A stretch of 64,000 bases of DNA, taken from assembly GCA_964484765.1 (NCBI GenBank), contig CAZAGI010000040.1, positions 4,269 to 68,268 on the forward strand. Direction: 5' to 3'. Origin of the DNA: DSVQ01 sp964484765. GTDB lineage: Bacteria > Planctomycetota > Planctomycetia > Planctomycetales > Planctomycetaceae. Position numbers and translations under genes: made by a program. The notes below the pieces were generated by a model that was given only the letters and a program-made list of their open reading frames with translations, did not search any database and had not been told where the DNA came from. Shown one piece after another: positions 1 to 9,464 of this stretch (its first letter is position 1; each line of letters starts with the position of its first letter).

Positions 1-1439
1 ATGGTCAACCCGTGCGGTTTGAAACCACGGTAAAAATCGACGACGCCGGCGAAATCGACCTCGAACTGGAAGCCCCGGTGATCACCGGCGAGAGTGACAA
101 ATTGAACAATCGCGAACGGCGACATCTCAGCGTGCGTGAGGAAAAACTGCATGTGCTGTTGGTGGAATCGGGACCGCGATACGAGTTCCGTTATCTGAAA
201 CAATGGCTCGAACGTGACAATTCCGTCGACCTGCAGACGCTGCTGGTCGATGCTGATCCGGAATATGCTCAGGAAGACCGCACGGCGCTGCCGTATTTTC
301 CCGTGCAGCGTGAAGCGCTGTGGAAGTACGACGTCATCGTGCTGGGCGACGTCTCGCTGACGCAGCTGGGGGCCACGGCTCCGGGCTGGATTGTCGATTT
401 TGTGCGAGAGAAAGGCGGCGGGCTGATCCTCGTCAGCGGACCGCGCGCCAATCCCCGCGGTTGGGCCGGGAGTGTCTTCGAATCGCTGTTGCCGGTGCCG
501 AGTGAAGCCCTGCCAGCGATCCCGCTGAGTGCCGATGCGACCGAAGCATTTTCACCGCAGTTGACCCTCGACGGCCAAAAAGGAGTGCCGATCTTTCGGT
601 TGGCCGATTCCGAAACTGCGAGTATTCAGGTCTTGAAAGGGCTGCCGGGATTTTACGGACTGGTCGAGTTGCCGCGATTGAAGCCCGGCGTGCGAGTGCT
701 GGCCGAACATCCGTTCCGGCGGGGCGAACGCGAACGATTGCCGGTGATGACGTTGCAGCAGGTCGGTGCGGGAAAGGTCTTGTTTCACGCCACCGATGAA
801 CTCTGGCGCTGGCGATTCCGTCAAGGTGATGCCTATTACGGCCGGTATTGGGGCCAGGCGATTCGGTACCTCAGCCGTGGCAAATTGCTCGGACAAGACC
901 GGGCCGTGGAGTTCACGACCGACCGGCAAGTTTATCGTCGCAGCGAACCGGTGTTGTTGCGCGTCCGGTTTGTGGAAGAGCGCCAAGCGCCGACGGATGA
1001 CGCCGCCGTCCGTGTCGTCGTCGAACAAAACAGCGGCGGTCGACAGGAAGTCTCACTGCGACCGCTGGCCTTTGCCCCGAACGTGTTCGAGGGACAAATC
1101 ATCCCCACGGGTGACGGCGGCTATCACGCGTGGATCTCACGACCATCGTTTACCGGTCCGCCCCCCGCCGCCGACTTCCGCGTGGAATCGACGCAGCGCG
1201 AGTTACAGCAGCGAATGACCGACCGTGCTGATCTCAAGCTCGCTGCGCAACGCGCCGGCGGTCGGTTGATCCCCCTTGCTGAAGCGAAATCGATTCCCGA
1301 ATGGGTGCCGCCCGGCATTGCCGTCCCGTTGGAATACGGTGTTGCCGTCCCGCTGTGGCAACGGAGTGAACCGTTGCTGTTGCTCGCCTTGATTTTGGGG
1401 GCGGAATGGTTCCTCCGCCGGCGCTGGCGGCTAGTATGA
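1..1439 (+). CDS. Membrane-anchored protein with glutamine-amidotransferase-like domain, C-terminal part (5' end outside window)
   Basis: The reading frame is open from the first bases and runs through a GTG at 12, so the gene very probably starts upstream of the window. The visible part (about 478 residues) has an N-terminal stretch followed by a Rossmann-like region (VLLVESGPRYEFRYL, then KYDVIVLGDV and GGGLILVSGP), which resembles the class I glutamine-amidotransferase-like domain found in planctomycete BatA/VWA-type membrane proteins. A beta-rich region follows, and a hydrophobic helix at the extreme C-terminus ends in Arg residues (EWFLRRRWRLV), consistent with a C-terminal membrane anchor. 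It is followed after 18 bp by the DUF4175-like gene and then the small secreted protein. In planctomycetes such trios commonly follow MoxR ATPase and DUF58 genes; that part of the operon would lie outside the window. Function unknown; no catalytic triad is visible. Confidence 0.7.
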   Translation, partial: GQPVRFETTVKIDDAGEIDLELEAPVITGESDKLNNRERRHLSVREEKLHVLLVESGPRYEFRYLKQWLERDNSVDLQTLLVDADPEYAQEDRTALPYFPVQREALWKYDVIVLGDVSLTQLGATAPGWIVDFVREKGGGLILVSGPRANPRGWAGSVFESLLPVPSEALPAIPLSADATEAFSPQLTLDGQKGVPIFRLADSETASIQVLKGLPGFYGLVELPRLKPGVRVLAEHPFRRGERERLPVMTLQQVGAGKVLFHATDELWRWRFRQGDAYYGRYWGQAIRYLSRGKLLGQDRAVEFTTDRQVYRRSEPVLLRVRFVEERQAPTDDAAVRVVVEQNSGGRQEVSLRPLAFAPNVFEGQIIPTGDGGYHAWISRPSFTGPPPAADFRVESTQRELQQRMTDRADLKLAAQRAGGRLIPLAEAKSIPEWVPPGIAVPLEYGVAVPLWQRSEPLLLLALILGAEWFLRRRWRLV

Positions 1440-1457
1440 TGATTCCTACGGTGCTTT

Positions 1458-4400
1458 ATGACGCATGTTGAACACACCGCCGTTGACGAGAAGCTCTCCG
1501 CGTTGCGGCGACGAGTGCTGTCGCTGGTCTGGTGGTCGGGTGTGAGTCTCACGGTGGCGGTGCTGTTGGGGAGCGTCGTCACCGCGGGTTTGCTCGACCG
1601 CTGGTTTGATGACGCCGGTTTACGCTGGCTGTTATCCCTGAGTGTGTGGACCGGGGCCGCTGTTGCTTTGTGGCGCTTCCTGCTGTCGCCGTTGCGTCTT
1701 TCACTCACCGATGTTTTTCTGGCTTCGCAGATTGAGCGGCGCTACCCGGGACTCGGCGGGCGCTTGAGCGCCGCGATGGCGTTTCGGACCACGGGATGTC
1801 AGCCCCGGATGGGTTCGCCAGCCCTGCAGCAACTCGTTGTAGGACAAGCCTGGCACGATTTGCGGGCCGTCGACCCTCGGGACATCGTCGAACCGAAACG
1901 CATCCGTTCGGCCGTTCTGAGCGGAACGACCGCATGCGTGATCGCCGCACTGATGTTGTGGTCTTTCCCGTTGCATGCAGGCACGGCGCTAAAACGGCTT
2001 GCCTTCCCTTGGGGCAATTATCCGTGGCCGCGTGTTGTCGCGCTGCGGATGATCAATGCCGACGGAAAGCCGTTGCCGGTGGACGAAGGGGCCGAGCTGC
2101 GGTCCGTTCGGGGCAGTTCGCTGGAGTTCACCGTCGAGAACAACCGTGGCAAACTGCCCGACGAAGTCTGGTTGGAAACCCGCGTCGAAGGACAGCCCCG
2201 CCCTGTGCGCGAGTTGCTGCGCCGCATCACTCGTGGTGAGAGCAAAACCAAGCCGCGGACCGTGGCGGCCGTAACGTTGCCCGTCACGCGCGGTTCGATC
2301 GAGTTTCGTGCCGTGGGTGGTGACGACGACCTCATGCCCTGGCACCGTCTCGACGTGGTGGAACCGCCGACGATCGCCGATTTTTCGCTGGCGGTGCGAC
2401 CGCCGGCGTATCTCAAGTTGCCGGAAGAATCACTGCCGGTGGGAGCCATTCACGCCTCTGGAATTGTTGGCAGCCAGGTGACGTTTGCGGCGACGGCGAC
2501 CAAACCGCTGAGCAAAGTGGAACTTCGTCGACGGGAGGGTCCCGCCACGCCGGTCCACGTCGCCGATAACCGGCTTGATTTCGATGTCACGATTCCGCTG
2601 GAAACACCGGGTGCAACGGTGTTCTGGTTCGCGCTCATCGATGAGGAAGGGTTTGCCGAAGCCGAACCACTGCAGTTCGAACTTCGCGGCCAGCTCGATG
2701 CCGTTCCGGAGATAACGCTCCGCGAACCGACATCCGATCTGTTCGTGACTCCTGATGCCGAAGTGGGGTTGGAGTTCGACGCCGTTGATGATTGGGGCCT
2801 CGTCGCTTCGCGGTTGACGTGGCAACTCGAAGGCGAGCCAACCGGGCAGCGCTCTTTGGACGCCTGGACGGATCGCCGCCGGCAAGCCACCGTGGAGACG
2901 AAATGGCTGCTGAGCGAATTGGCGCTGAAGCCCGGCGACCGCGTGATGTATCGCATCGAGGCGGACGACATCTGCGATCTCAACGGTCCGCACACCGGCA
3001 AGAGTTCCCCGCGGATGCTGGTGGTGGTCTCGAAAGAAGAAAAACGGCAGGATCTTGCGGCCCGCATTGGCGAAATCGTCGAAGATCTGCAGCACGCCCA
3101 CGAACAACAGTTGCGACTGCGTCAGCAGACGACCGACTTGCACCGCCAGCTCACCGATGTCGGCGAACTCCGACCGGAAGACAAAGACAGCTTGCACCGC
3201 CTCGACATCGACCAGCGCCAACTCACGCAGCAACTTACGGAAGCCGTGCGCGGGATCGCGTCCCGCGCGCGGCAGATCCGCCGCGACTTCCCGATCAACA
3301 AGCTGGATGACGCGGACACCGAATCCAGTTTGGAACGTTTGGCGGACGGGCTCGACGCCTTGGACGAATCGGCGCTGACACGCCTCGCGCGGGAGTTGAC
3401 ACAGGCCAACAAAATCGTGGAATCGCAGCCGGAGCCGTCGGATGCCAGGCCGATGCCACCACCCGCGGAAGCAGCCGCGGCGCTCGACCGTGCCGGCCGC
3501 CTGCAAGATGACGTCCTGCAGTCGCTGGACGACTGGCAGAAAGAGTTTTCGGAATGGAAGAATGAACGCGCGCTGGCTCAACAAATCGAGAGCTTGCTCA
3601 AGGAACAATCCGATCTGAATCAAAGTTCCGGTGAACTCGGTTCACAGACCGTGGGGAAATCTGCCGCCGAACTCTCCCCACAGCAACGCACCGATCTGCA
3701 AAAATTGTCCTTGAGACAACGTCAGCAATCGCAACGGGTGGATCAATTCGAACGGCAGCTCCGTGACCAGAGTGAAGCCCTCGAAGACGAGCAACCGCAA
3801 ACAGCGGCCCAATTGCTCGACGCCGCCGATCAACTGCGGGACGGACAGATTGGAGCCAAGCTCCGGCAAGCCGCCGACGATTTGGCCGCGAACCGCCTGG
3901 GGGAAGCCAGTACCGCCCAGCAAGCGGCGGAAGAGCTCCTGAAGAAGACGCAGGAAGAATGGAATGCTGATCCACCCGACGATGCCGACCAACTGGTGAA
4001 ACGGATCGACAAGGCTCAAAGCGACGCCGAACAGATCGCCAACGACGAAGAGCAATTGCTGAAGAAGGCACAAGCCGCGCAGTCGGATGGTCGTTCGTCG
4101 GAAGAAAATGCCGCGATCCGTGAGGATGCTGCGCGGTTGCGCCGCCAACTGCAGAAACTGGAGCGGCAACTGCAGCGGTTGCGACTGAAGCCGGCCGCCG
4201 AATCCGCCGAGCGTGCGATCGATCGGTTGCGCGCTGCGGAACAAAATCTGGAAGAAGGTGAGCCCGGCGACGAGGCCATGGAAGCCATTGAAGAAGCTGG
4301 CGACGACATCGAACAATTGCAGAACGAACTGGCCGTCGCCGAGCAGGAAGCCAAGGAGCAACTTGCCCAGGAGGAATTCGAAAAGCTGACGGCAATGGTC

Positions 4401-5066
4401 GAAGGTTTACTGCATCGCCAGGAAGGGGTCATCACGGAAACCGTCCGGTTGGAGGACGAACGCCAGGTCCGCGGGCAATGGACGCGCGGACAATTGCGAT
4501 CGCTGAAGGAACTCGCGGACGTCGAAAAAGATTTGCATTCCGACCTGGCGTCGGTGCAAACCGCACTAGCGAGTACCGCCGTGGTCAAAAAATCGCTGGA
4601 ATTTGCGGAACGCGATCTACGTCGTGCGGCAGCGCGGCTGGATGCACGACAAACCAACGCCGTCACACAGGACCTGGAACGTCAGGTGGTGAAACGTTTT
4701 CAGCAACTGCTCAACGCCTGGAACGCAAAGCCGGCCGCCAGCGCGGATGCGCCGCCCGCGGAGGACAGGAAGCCGGACGAGAATGAAGAGCCGAAAGCCG
4801 CCGGGCCGCCCGGTGAATCGCTGCCGCCCCGCCTCGAATTACAACTCCTGCGCGACATGCAGGCCGACTGTCTGGAACGCACCAAAGCGTGGGAAGGCAA
4901 ACGTCTCGAAAGCGGCAAGCTGACAGACGATGAAGCCGCGCAGGTGCAGGAACTTGCAGCCGAACAAGGAGAACTCGCCGCGCTGGCGGAACAGCTCATC
5001 GCATCGTTCGTGAAGAAATCGCCGCCACCCGCTCCTCCTGCGGACGCGAAGGAGAACTCACAATGA
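1458..5066 (+). CDS. Large membrane-anchored coiled-coil protein, DUF4175-like
   Basis: A 1202-residue protein. Hydrophobic segments lie near residues 20-44, 55-75 and 150-172, followed by a roughly 300-residue beta-rich extracytoplasmic region and then by some 650 residues of Gln/Glu/Arg/Leu-rich heptad-like sequence (about 520-1170), predicted here by eye to be coiled coil. The N-terminal arrangement (two membrane helices, a short loop with the motif QIERRYPGLGGRLSAA, a third helix) matches what I know of DUF4175-type proteins and their planctomycete relatives. It starts 18 bp after the preceding gene and overlaps the next one by 4 bp (ATGA), so the three are surely cotranscribed. The biochemical role is unknown; a structural or scaffolding function at the cell envelope is an inference from the coiled coil alone. 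Confidence 0.75.
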   Translation: MTHVEHTAVDEKLSALRRRVLSLVWWSGVSLTVAVLLGSVVTAGLLDRWFDDAGLRWLLSLSVWTGAAVALWRFLLSPLRLSLTDVFLASQIERRYPGLGGRLSAAMAFRTTGCQPRMGSPALQQLVVGQAWHDLRAVDPRDIVEPKRIRSAVLSGTTACVIAALMLWSFPLHAGTALKRLAFPWGNYPWPRVVALRMINADGKPLPVDEGAELRSVRGSSLEFTVENNRGKLPDEVWLETRVEGQPRPVRELLRRITRGESKTKPRTVAAVTLPVTRGSIEFRAVGGDDDLMPWHRLDVVEPPTIADFSLAVRPPAYLKLPEESLPVGAIHASGIVGSQVTFAATATKPLSKVELRRREGPATPVHVADNRLDFDVTIPLETPGATVFWFALIDEEGFAEAEPLQFELRGQLDAVPEITLREPTSDLFVTPDAEVGLEFDAVDDWGLVASRLTWQLEGEPTGQRSLDAWTDRRRQATVETKWLLSELALKPGDRVMYRIEADDICDLNGPHTGKSSPRMLVVVSKEEKRQDLAARIGEIVEDLQHAHEQQLRLRQQTTDLHRQLTDVGELRPEDKDSLHRLDIDQRQLTQQLTEAVRGIASRARQIRRDFPINKLDDADTESSLERLADGLDALDESALTRLARELTQANKIVESQPEPSDARPMPPPAEAAAALDRAGRLQDDVLQSLDDWQKEFSEWKNERALAQQIESLLKEQSDLNQSSGELGSQTVGKSAAELSPQQRTDLQKLSLRQRQQSQRVDQFERQLRDQSEALEDEQPQTAAQLLDAADQLRDGQIGAKLRQAADDLAANRLGEASTAQQAAEELLKKTQEEWNADPPDDADQLVKRIDKAQSDAEQIANDEEQLLKKAQAAQSDGRSSEENAAIREDAARLRRQLQKLERQLQRLRLKPAAESAERAIDRLRAAEQNLEEGEPGDEAMEAIEEAGDDIEQLQNELAVAEQEAKEQLAQEEFEKLTAMVEGLLHRQEGVITETVRLEDERQVRGQWTRGQLRSLKELADVEKDLHSDLASVQTALASTAVVKKSLEFAERDLRRAAARLDARQTNAVTQDLERQVVKRFQQLLNAWNAKPAASADAPPAEDRKPDENEEPKAAGPPGESLPPRLELQLLRDMQADCLERTKAWEGKRLESGKLTDDEAAQVQELAAEQGELAALAEQLIASFVKKSPPPAPPADAKENSQ

Positions 5067-5758
5067 CCCGCTTCGCGGTTTCTCGCCTCGTGCTGATGCC
5101 CGCCTTGCTGGCATCGATCACCGTCTGTGCGCCCGTCGGTCTCGCCCAGGAACCCGCCCCGAAGGAGACGTCTGCCGAAGCGTTGGTACCCATGCCCGCC
5201 CCCGCTGCCGAGCAACTCGCGAAGATCGTCGAATCCATGCGCTCCATCGAATCGCGGCTCAAAGACCGCGAAACCGGCGACGAAACACAATCCGCCCAGC
5301 AGAGCGTCATTGAACAACTCGATAAGCTGCTCAACATGCCCCCCGATCAATCCCCCCCACCGTCGGGCAGCGGCGGCGGAGGTCGCAGCGATCAGAACAG
5401 CAACCCTCAAAGCGGTGCTGGTCAGTCCCGTGGTCAGCAGCAGCGAAAATCCCAAGCGAATCCGCAGAAGGCCGGCGATCCCAGCCAGATGCGCCCGAAA
5501 CCTGCGGGACAATCCGGCGGCAAGGAACGCCAGAATGCTGACGATTCCGAAGAACGGAACGGTCCCAAACGCGGCACAGCCACTCCAGCGGCGAAACGGG
5601 AACGCCTCAAAGTCGACGTCTGGGGGCATTTGCCGGAAAAACTCCGCGAGCAATTGCTGAGTTCGTACGGCGAAAAGATGCTCCCGCAATATGAGGATGC
5701 GGTGAAGCGGTTTTACGATCAGCTCGCGAATCCGCCCTCGACTCGGCGGATGCGGTAA
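5063..5758 (+). CDS. Secreted Gln/Ser/Gly-rich protein, third gene of the DUF4175-like operon
   Basis: A 231-residue protein with a clear signal peptide (MTRFAVSRLVLMPALLASI..., cleavage probably after GLAQ near residue 29). The middle (about 95-165) is low-complexity, rich in Gly, Ser, Gln, Asn and Pro. The C-terminus is a compact charged region containing VWGHLPEKLREQLLSSYGEK and a YEDAVKRFYDQLA helix, a pattern I associate with the last gene of this operon type in planctomycetes. The start codon overlaps the stop of the upstream gene (ATGA), which suggests translational coupling. Its 3' end overlaps the convergent acetyltransferase gene by 40 bp. No enzymatic motif is visible; function unknown. 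Confidence 0.75.
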   Translation: MTRFAVSRLVLMPALLASITVCAPVGLAQEPAPKETSAEALVPMPAPAAEQLAKIVESMRSIESRLKDRETGDETQSAQQSVIEQLDKLLNMPPDQSPPPSGSGGGGRSDQNSNPQSGAGQSRGQQQRKSQANPQKAGDPSQMRPKPAGQSGGKERQNADDSEERNGPKRGTATPAAKRERLKVDVWGHLPEKLREQLLSSYGEKMLPQYEDAVKRFYDQLANPPSTRRMR

Positions 5759-6282
5759 AGCACGTGCCGTTGCAGTTGGTGTCCGGCCGGTAACAGCGGG
5801 TGATCGAAGTCGTCTCTGGGATCATGGGTCATTCCCAGTTTTTCCATCACCCGTCGGGAACGCTGATTCGCCGGAACGGTCAATGAAACAATTTCGTTCA
5901 GTTTCAGCGCGTTCCAGCCGAACGCGAGCGCCGCACGGGCACCCTCCGTCGCATAGCCCCGGTTCCAGAAGTCTGCGGCCAATCGCCAGCCAATCTCGAT
6001 GCACGGCGTGAATGGCGCATCAAACCGCGGCGTCGATAACCCGATAAAACCGATAAACGGTGCCACGCCCGGAAGCTCAACCGCCCACAGCCCGAACCCG
6101 TGCTGTTCAAAATGAGCCGCGATCCGATCGGCGACGGCATCACTTTCATCACGGGTCAGCGCGTTCGGCAGGAATTCGACGACCCGCGGATCGGCATTCA
6201 CCGCGGCAAACGCCTCACGGTCATTTGGAACCCAGCGCCGCAGTTTCAGGCGCGGCGTGTGCAATTCTCGCAGGGACTCCAT
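5719..6282 (-). CDS. GNAT family N-acetyltransferase (RimJ/RimL-like)
   Basis: A protein of about 187 residues that transfers an acetyl group from acetyl-CoA to an unknown amine. The start begins MESLRELHTPRLKLRRW, the usual N-terminal strand of RimJ/RimL-like acetyltransferases. Further support comes from WAVELPGVAPFIGFIGL (central strand), IGWRLAADFWNRGYATEGA (the acetyl-CoA pyrophosphate-binding A motif, Q/R-x-x-G-x-G/A variant) and LTVPANQRSRRVMEKLGM (typical of this subgroup). A longer TTG start at 6306 is possible, but the ATG at 6282 is preceded by GGAAGG at a spacing of 6 bp. The 3' end overlaps the 3' end of the preceding + strand gene by 40 bp. The substrate (ribosomal protein, drug or metabolite) cannot be told. 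Confidence 0.85.
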   Translation of the reverse strand: MESLRELHTPRLKLRRWVPNDREAFAAVNADPRVVEFLPNALTRDESDAVADRIAAHFEQHGFGLWAVELPGVAPFIGFIGLSTPRFDAPFTPCIEIGWRLAADFWNRGYATEGARAALAFGWNALKLNEIVSLTVPANQRSRRVMEKLGMTHDPRDDFDHPLLPAGHQLQRHVLYRIRRVEGGFAS

Positions 6283-6562
6283 GCCAACCCTTCCTGTCTC
6301 CGCCAATTCCCAGACGGGGCAACGCGAACGGATTCAAAGCCGCCGGGGTTTCGTCACACGGCAGACGTCGACTATAATCTCTGGGTTGCGGCGAATCGGC
6401 GGGAGTTGACCACGAACCGCACGCGACATAGAGTTCCTCTGCAACGCACCCGCCTTGGGATTGGGGTGTCGAGATGGAACTCCCCATCCAAAAGGCACTT
6501 ACGACTCGCACTATCCATGCGGCGCTTCCTCGCGGAAGGGCCGGTGGTGAGATGGTTCTTCT

Positions 6563-8602
6563 ATGACAGCACCCGATTCGCGGCCGAACGGTACCGATTC
6601 TACCGAATCTTCTGGTCGCCCGCAGCCGCCCGCGCGCCGACCGGAACGTCCGCCCACAAACAATCTGTTCTGGTACCTCATGATTGGGCTGGTGCTCGCG
6701 GCGCTAGTCTTTTCGTTCGGCAGCCGGAACCGCCGCGGGGAAACGATCACCGCGCAGGTGTTCCTGCAGAAGCTCGAATCCGGTGAGCTGAACCAGGGCA
6801 ACATCTATGAACTGAAGTTTGGCGTCGATCGCCTCACATTCCAGGATCGTCCGGCATCCGCGGCGAGTCAGTCCGGCAACAAGACGGCGACGAAAACCTT
6901 CACCGTCTGGTTGCTGGGACTGTCCGACAAAACTCGGTCCGATGTCGAAGCGGCACTGCAGAAGCAAGCCATCGCCGGTTGGGGAGGCGGCCCGCCGGAA
7001 ACCGACTGGAGTCCGTATATCTCGTTCATTTTCCTGCTGGCACTCACGCTCGGCGTGTTCCTCTTCGTCTTGCGACGGATTGGCGGCCCGGGAGCGGCCA
7101 TGTCGTTCGGACGCAGCCGCGGCAAGATGTACGCGCAAGAAGACCTCGGGGTGACGTTCAACGACGTGGCGGGCATCGACGAAGCGGTGGAAGAACTCCG
7201 TGAAATTGTCGAGTTCCTGCGAACCCCTGGCAAATATCAGGCCTTGGGCGGCCGCATTCCGCACGGTGTGCTGCTGATCGGTCCGCCCGGGACCGGTAAG
7301 ACGCTGCTGGCGAAAGCCGTCGCCGGCGAGGCGGGCGTGCCGTTTTTCGGGTTGTCCGGGTCCGACTTTGTGGAACTCTTCGTCGGCGTCGGTGCGTCGC
7401 GCGTGCGGGATTTGTTCGCGCAAGCCGTGCAGCGCGCGCCGAGCATCATCTTTATCGACGAACTCGACGCCATCGGCAAACGGCGCGGTGAAGGTGGTCC
7501 CGGCAATCACGACGAGCGCGACCAGACGTTGAACGCGCTCCTCGTTGAAATGGACGGGTTCGCGTCTGATCAAAGCGTCATCGTGATGGCTGCCACCAAC
7601 CGTCCGGAAACACTCGACCCCGCGCTGATGCGACCGGGCCGCTTCGATCGCCATGTGATCGTCGACCGACCGGACATCAAGGGCCGCGAACAGATTTTGA
7701 AAGTGCATGCCGCGCGCATCAAGATGGACGACGAGGTCAACCTCAAATTCCTGGCAAAACTCACGCCGGGGTTTGTGGGGGCGGATCTTGCCAGCCTGGT
7801 GAATGAAGCGGCTTTGCTCGCCGCACGGAAGAACAAGACCAAGGTGACCATGCCCGATTTCGAAGAGGGCATTGAGCGCGTGATCGCCGGTCTGGAAAAA
7901 CAGACGCGGATCATCTCCGACGAAGAAAAGGAACGCGTGGCATACCACGAAATCGGCCATGCGCTGGTGGCGTGTTCGCTGCCGCATGTCGATCCGGTGC
8001 ACAAAGTATCGATCATTCCCCGCGGAATGGGGGCACTTGGCTACACGTTACAGCGGCCGGAAGAAGACCGGATGCTGGTCACGCGGACGGAACTGGAGAA
8101 TCGCATTGCGGTGATGCTCGGCGGAATTGCTGCGGAAGACATTGTGTACCAGGAATGCTCGACAGGGGCATCGAACGACCTGCAACGGGCCACCGACATG
8201 GCCCGGCGGATGATTACCGAGTTCGGTATGAGCCCCAAACTGGGCCGCGTGCATTACAGCGAGATGAAGCGCTCGCCTTTCATTTCCGTCGGAGTGCAAC
8301 CCGTGGGTGAGCACGTTCACAGCGAAGAAACGATTCGCGAAATCGACCTGGAAATCAAGCGGTTGATCGATACCGGTTATGCGGCCGCGCACACGGTGCT
8401 GAGTACCCGCCGTCCGGCCATGGAGCACCTCACGCGGGACCTGCTCGAAAAAGAAGTGATGGACGCGACGCAATTGCGGAATGTTCTCGACCAGTACAAA
8501 ACCGGTCCGGAACTCGCGCCCGGCACGGGGGTCGGTGTTATTCCGACGGAACCCCAGCGTGACGTTCCGCCCGCCGGTGAGTCCACAACCGTCGTAGGTT
8601 AA
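6563..8602 (+). CDS. ftsH: ATP-dependent zinc metalloprotease FtsH
   Basis: A 679-residue membrane-bound AAA+ protease that degrades misassembled membrane proteins and short-lived regulators. Two membrane helices flank a small extracytoplasmic domain (about residues 33-51 and 150-172). The AAA module has Walker A GPPGTGKT at 240-247, Walker B IIFIDELDAIG and the second region of homology ending RPGRFDRHV. The peptidase domain has the zinc site HEIGH at 462-466 and the third ligand in SNDLQRATD (Asp about 539). Length and order are normal for FtsH, although the N-terminus carries an extra Pro/Arg-rich cytoplasmic leader of about 30 residues. It stands alone, with 280 bp upstream and the HAD gene downstream. 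Planctomycetes often carry several FtsH paralogues, so essentiality cannot be assumed. Confidence 0.97.
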   Translation: MTAPDSRPNGTDSTESSGRPQPPARRPERPPTNNLFWYLMIGLVLAALVFSFGSRNRRGETITAQVFLQKLESGELNQGNIYELKFGVDRLTFQDRPASAASQSGNKTATKTFTVWLLGLSDKTRSDVEAALQKQAIAGWGGGPPETDWSPYISFIFLLALTLGVFLFVLRRIGGPGAAMSFGRSRGKMYAQEDLGVTFNDVAGIDEAVEELREIVEFLRTPGKYQALGGRIPHGVLLIGPPGTGKTLLAKAVAGEAGVPFFGLSGSDFVELFVGVGASRVRDLFAQAVQRAPSIIFIDELDAIGKRRGEGGPGNHDERDQTLNALLVEMDGFASDQSVIVMAATNRPETLDPALMRPGRFDRHVIVDRPDIKGREQILKVHAARIKMDDEVNLKFLAKLTPGFVGADLASLVNEAALLAARKNKTKVTMPDFEEGIERVIAGLEKQTRIISDEEKERVAYHEIGHALVACSLPHVDPVHKVSIIPRGMGALGYTLQRPEEDRMLVTRTELENRIAVMLGGIAAEDIVYQECSTGASNDLQRATDMARRMITEFGMSPKLGRVHYSEMKRSPFISVGVQPVGEHVHSEETIREIDLEIKRLIDTGYAAAHTVLSTRRPAMEHLTRDLLEKEVMDATQLRNVLDQYKTGPELAPGTGVGVIPTEPQRDVPPAGESTTVVG

Positions 8603-8762
8603 GATCGCGTTCGCCGGTTCTCGTAGACACAGTCAAATCGTTGGCTGGGCCTCATCAGTGAATCGTCGCGCCATCGACCTGCCGGTTTTGGTCGGTTAAT
8701 CCCACGATCGATTTCGCGGTTCCGCTGGTCGAGGGCGAACACCACGTCAGGGACGCTGCTTG

Positions 8763-9464
8763 ATGGACCGGCCACAGTGGGTGATCTTTGATGCGGTGGG
8801 AACGTTGATCACGCCGGATCCGAATGTCGCCGATGCCTACGCGGCTGTGGGTCGCCGATATGGCGTGAGTGTGCCGGTGGATGTTCTGCGTCAGCGGTTT
8901 CGCCTGGCGTTCCGCGACAGTGAAACCACGTGCTTCGGGCCAGAGCGGCGTGGACGAACGTCGGAATTCGAAGAAATGAACCGCTGGCGGTGGATTGTGG
9001 GTGCCGTGTTGCCCGAGGCGACGAACGCCGAGGCTTGTTTTCAGGACCTGTGGGATCATTTCGCGGCATCAACCCATTGGCGTTGCTACGACGATGTGCC
9101 GATGGCCTTGGCCCAACTGCGCCGGCGCGGAATCGACGTGGCGATCGCGTCGAATTTTGACCAGCGGCTCCATGGCGTACAGGAAGGCATTCCGGAACTG
9201 TCTGACATTGTGCGGGTGTTTGTTTCGTCCGCGCTCGGCGCCCGCAAGCCGGATCCCCAATTCTACCGCCGGATCGAAGCCGAACTTTCCGCTGACCCGC
9301 GAACGCTGCTGATGGTCGGCGATGACCCGGAATGCGATGTCACCGGACCGCGACAATGCGGCTGGCAAGCGCAACGACTGCATCGAAGCACGACGCCCGA
9401 CCGCGACAGTTGGGGATCGTTGCACGACCTCGTCACCTGGCTGGATCACATGGCCGACGCGTGA
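8763..9464 (+). CDS. HAD superfamily hydrolase (subfamily IA-like)
   Basis: A protein of about 233 residues with all four HAD motifs: motif I FDAVGTLI (nucleophile Asp at about residue 10; Val replaces the usual second Asp of DxDGT), motif II IASNFD, motif III Lys in GARKPDPQFY and motif IV MVGDDPECDVTGPR. The DxVGT form of motif I is typical of the REG-2/HDHD3-like branch of subfamily IA. In most phosphatases of the family the second Asp acts as general acid, so this one may be a weak phosphatase or use a different acid; that is an inference. The ATG at 8763 is preferred to a TTG at 8760. The 3' end overlaps the convergent phosphatase gene by 19 bp. Substrate unknown. Confidence 0.85.
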   Translation: MDRPQWVIFDAVGTLITPDPNVADAYAAVGRRYGVSVPVDVLRQRFRLAFRDSETTCFGPERRGRTSEFEEMNRWRWIVGAVLPEATNAEACFQDLWDHFAASTHWRCYDDVPMALAQLRRRGIDVAIASNFDQRLHGVQEGIPELSDIVRVFVSSALGARKPDPQFYRRIEAELSADPRTLLMVGDDPECDVTGPRQCGWQAQRLHRSTTPDRDSWGSLHDLVTWLDHMADA

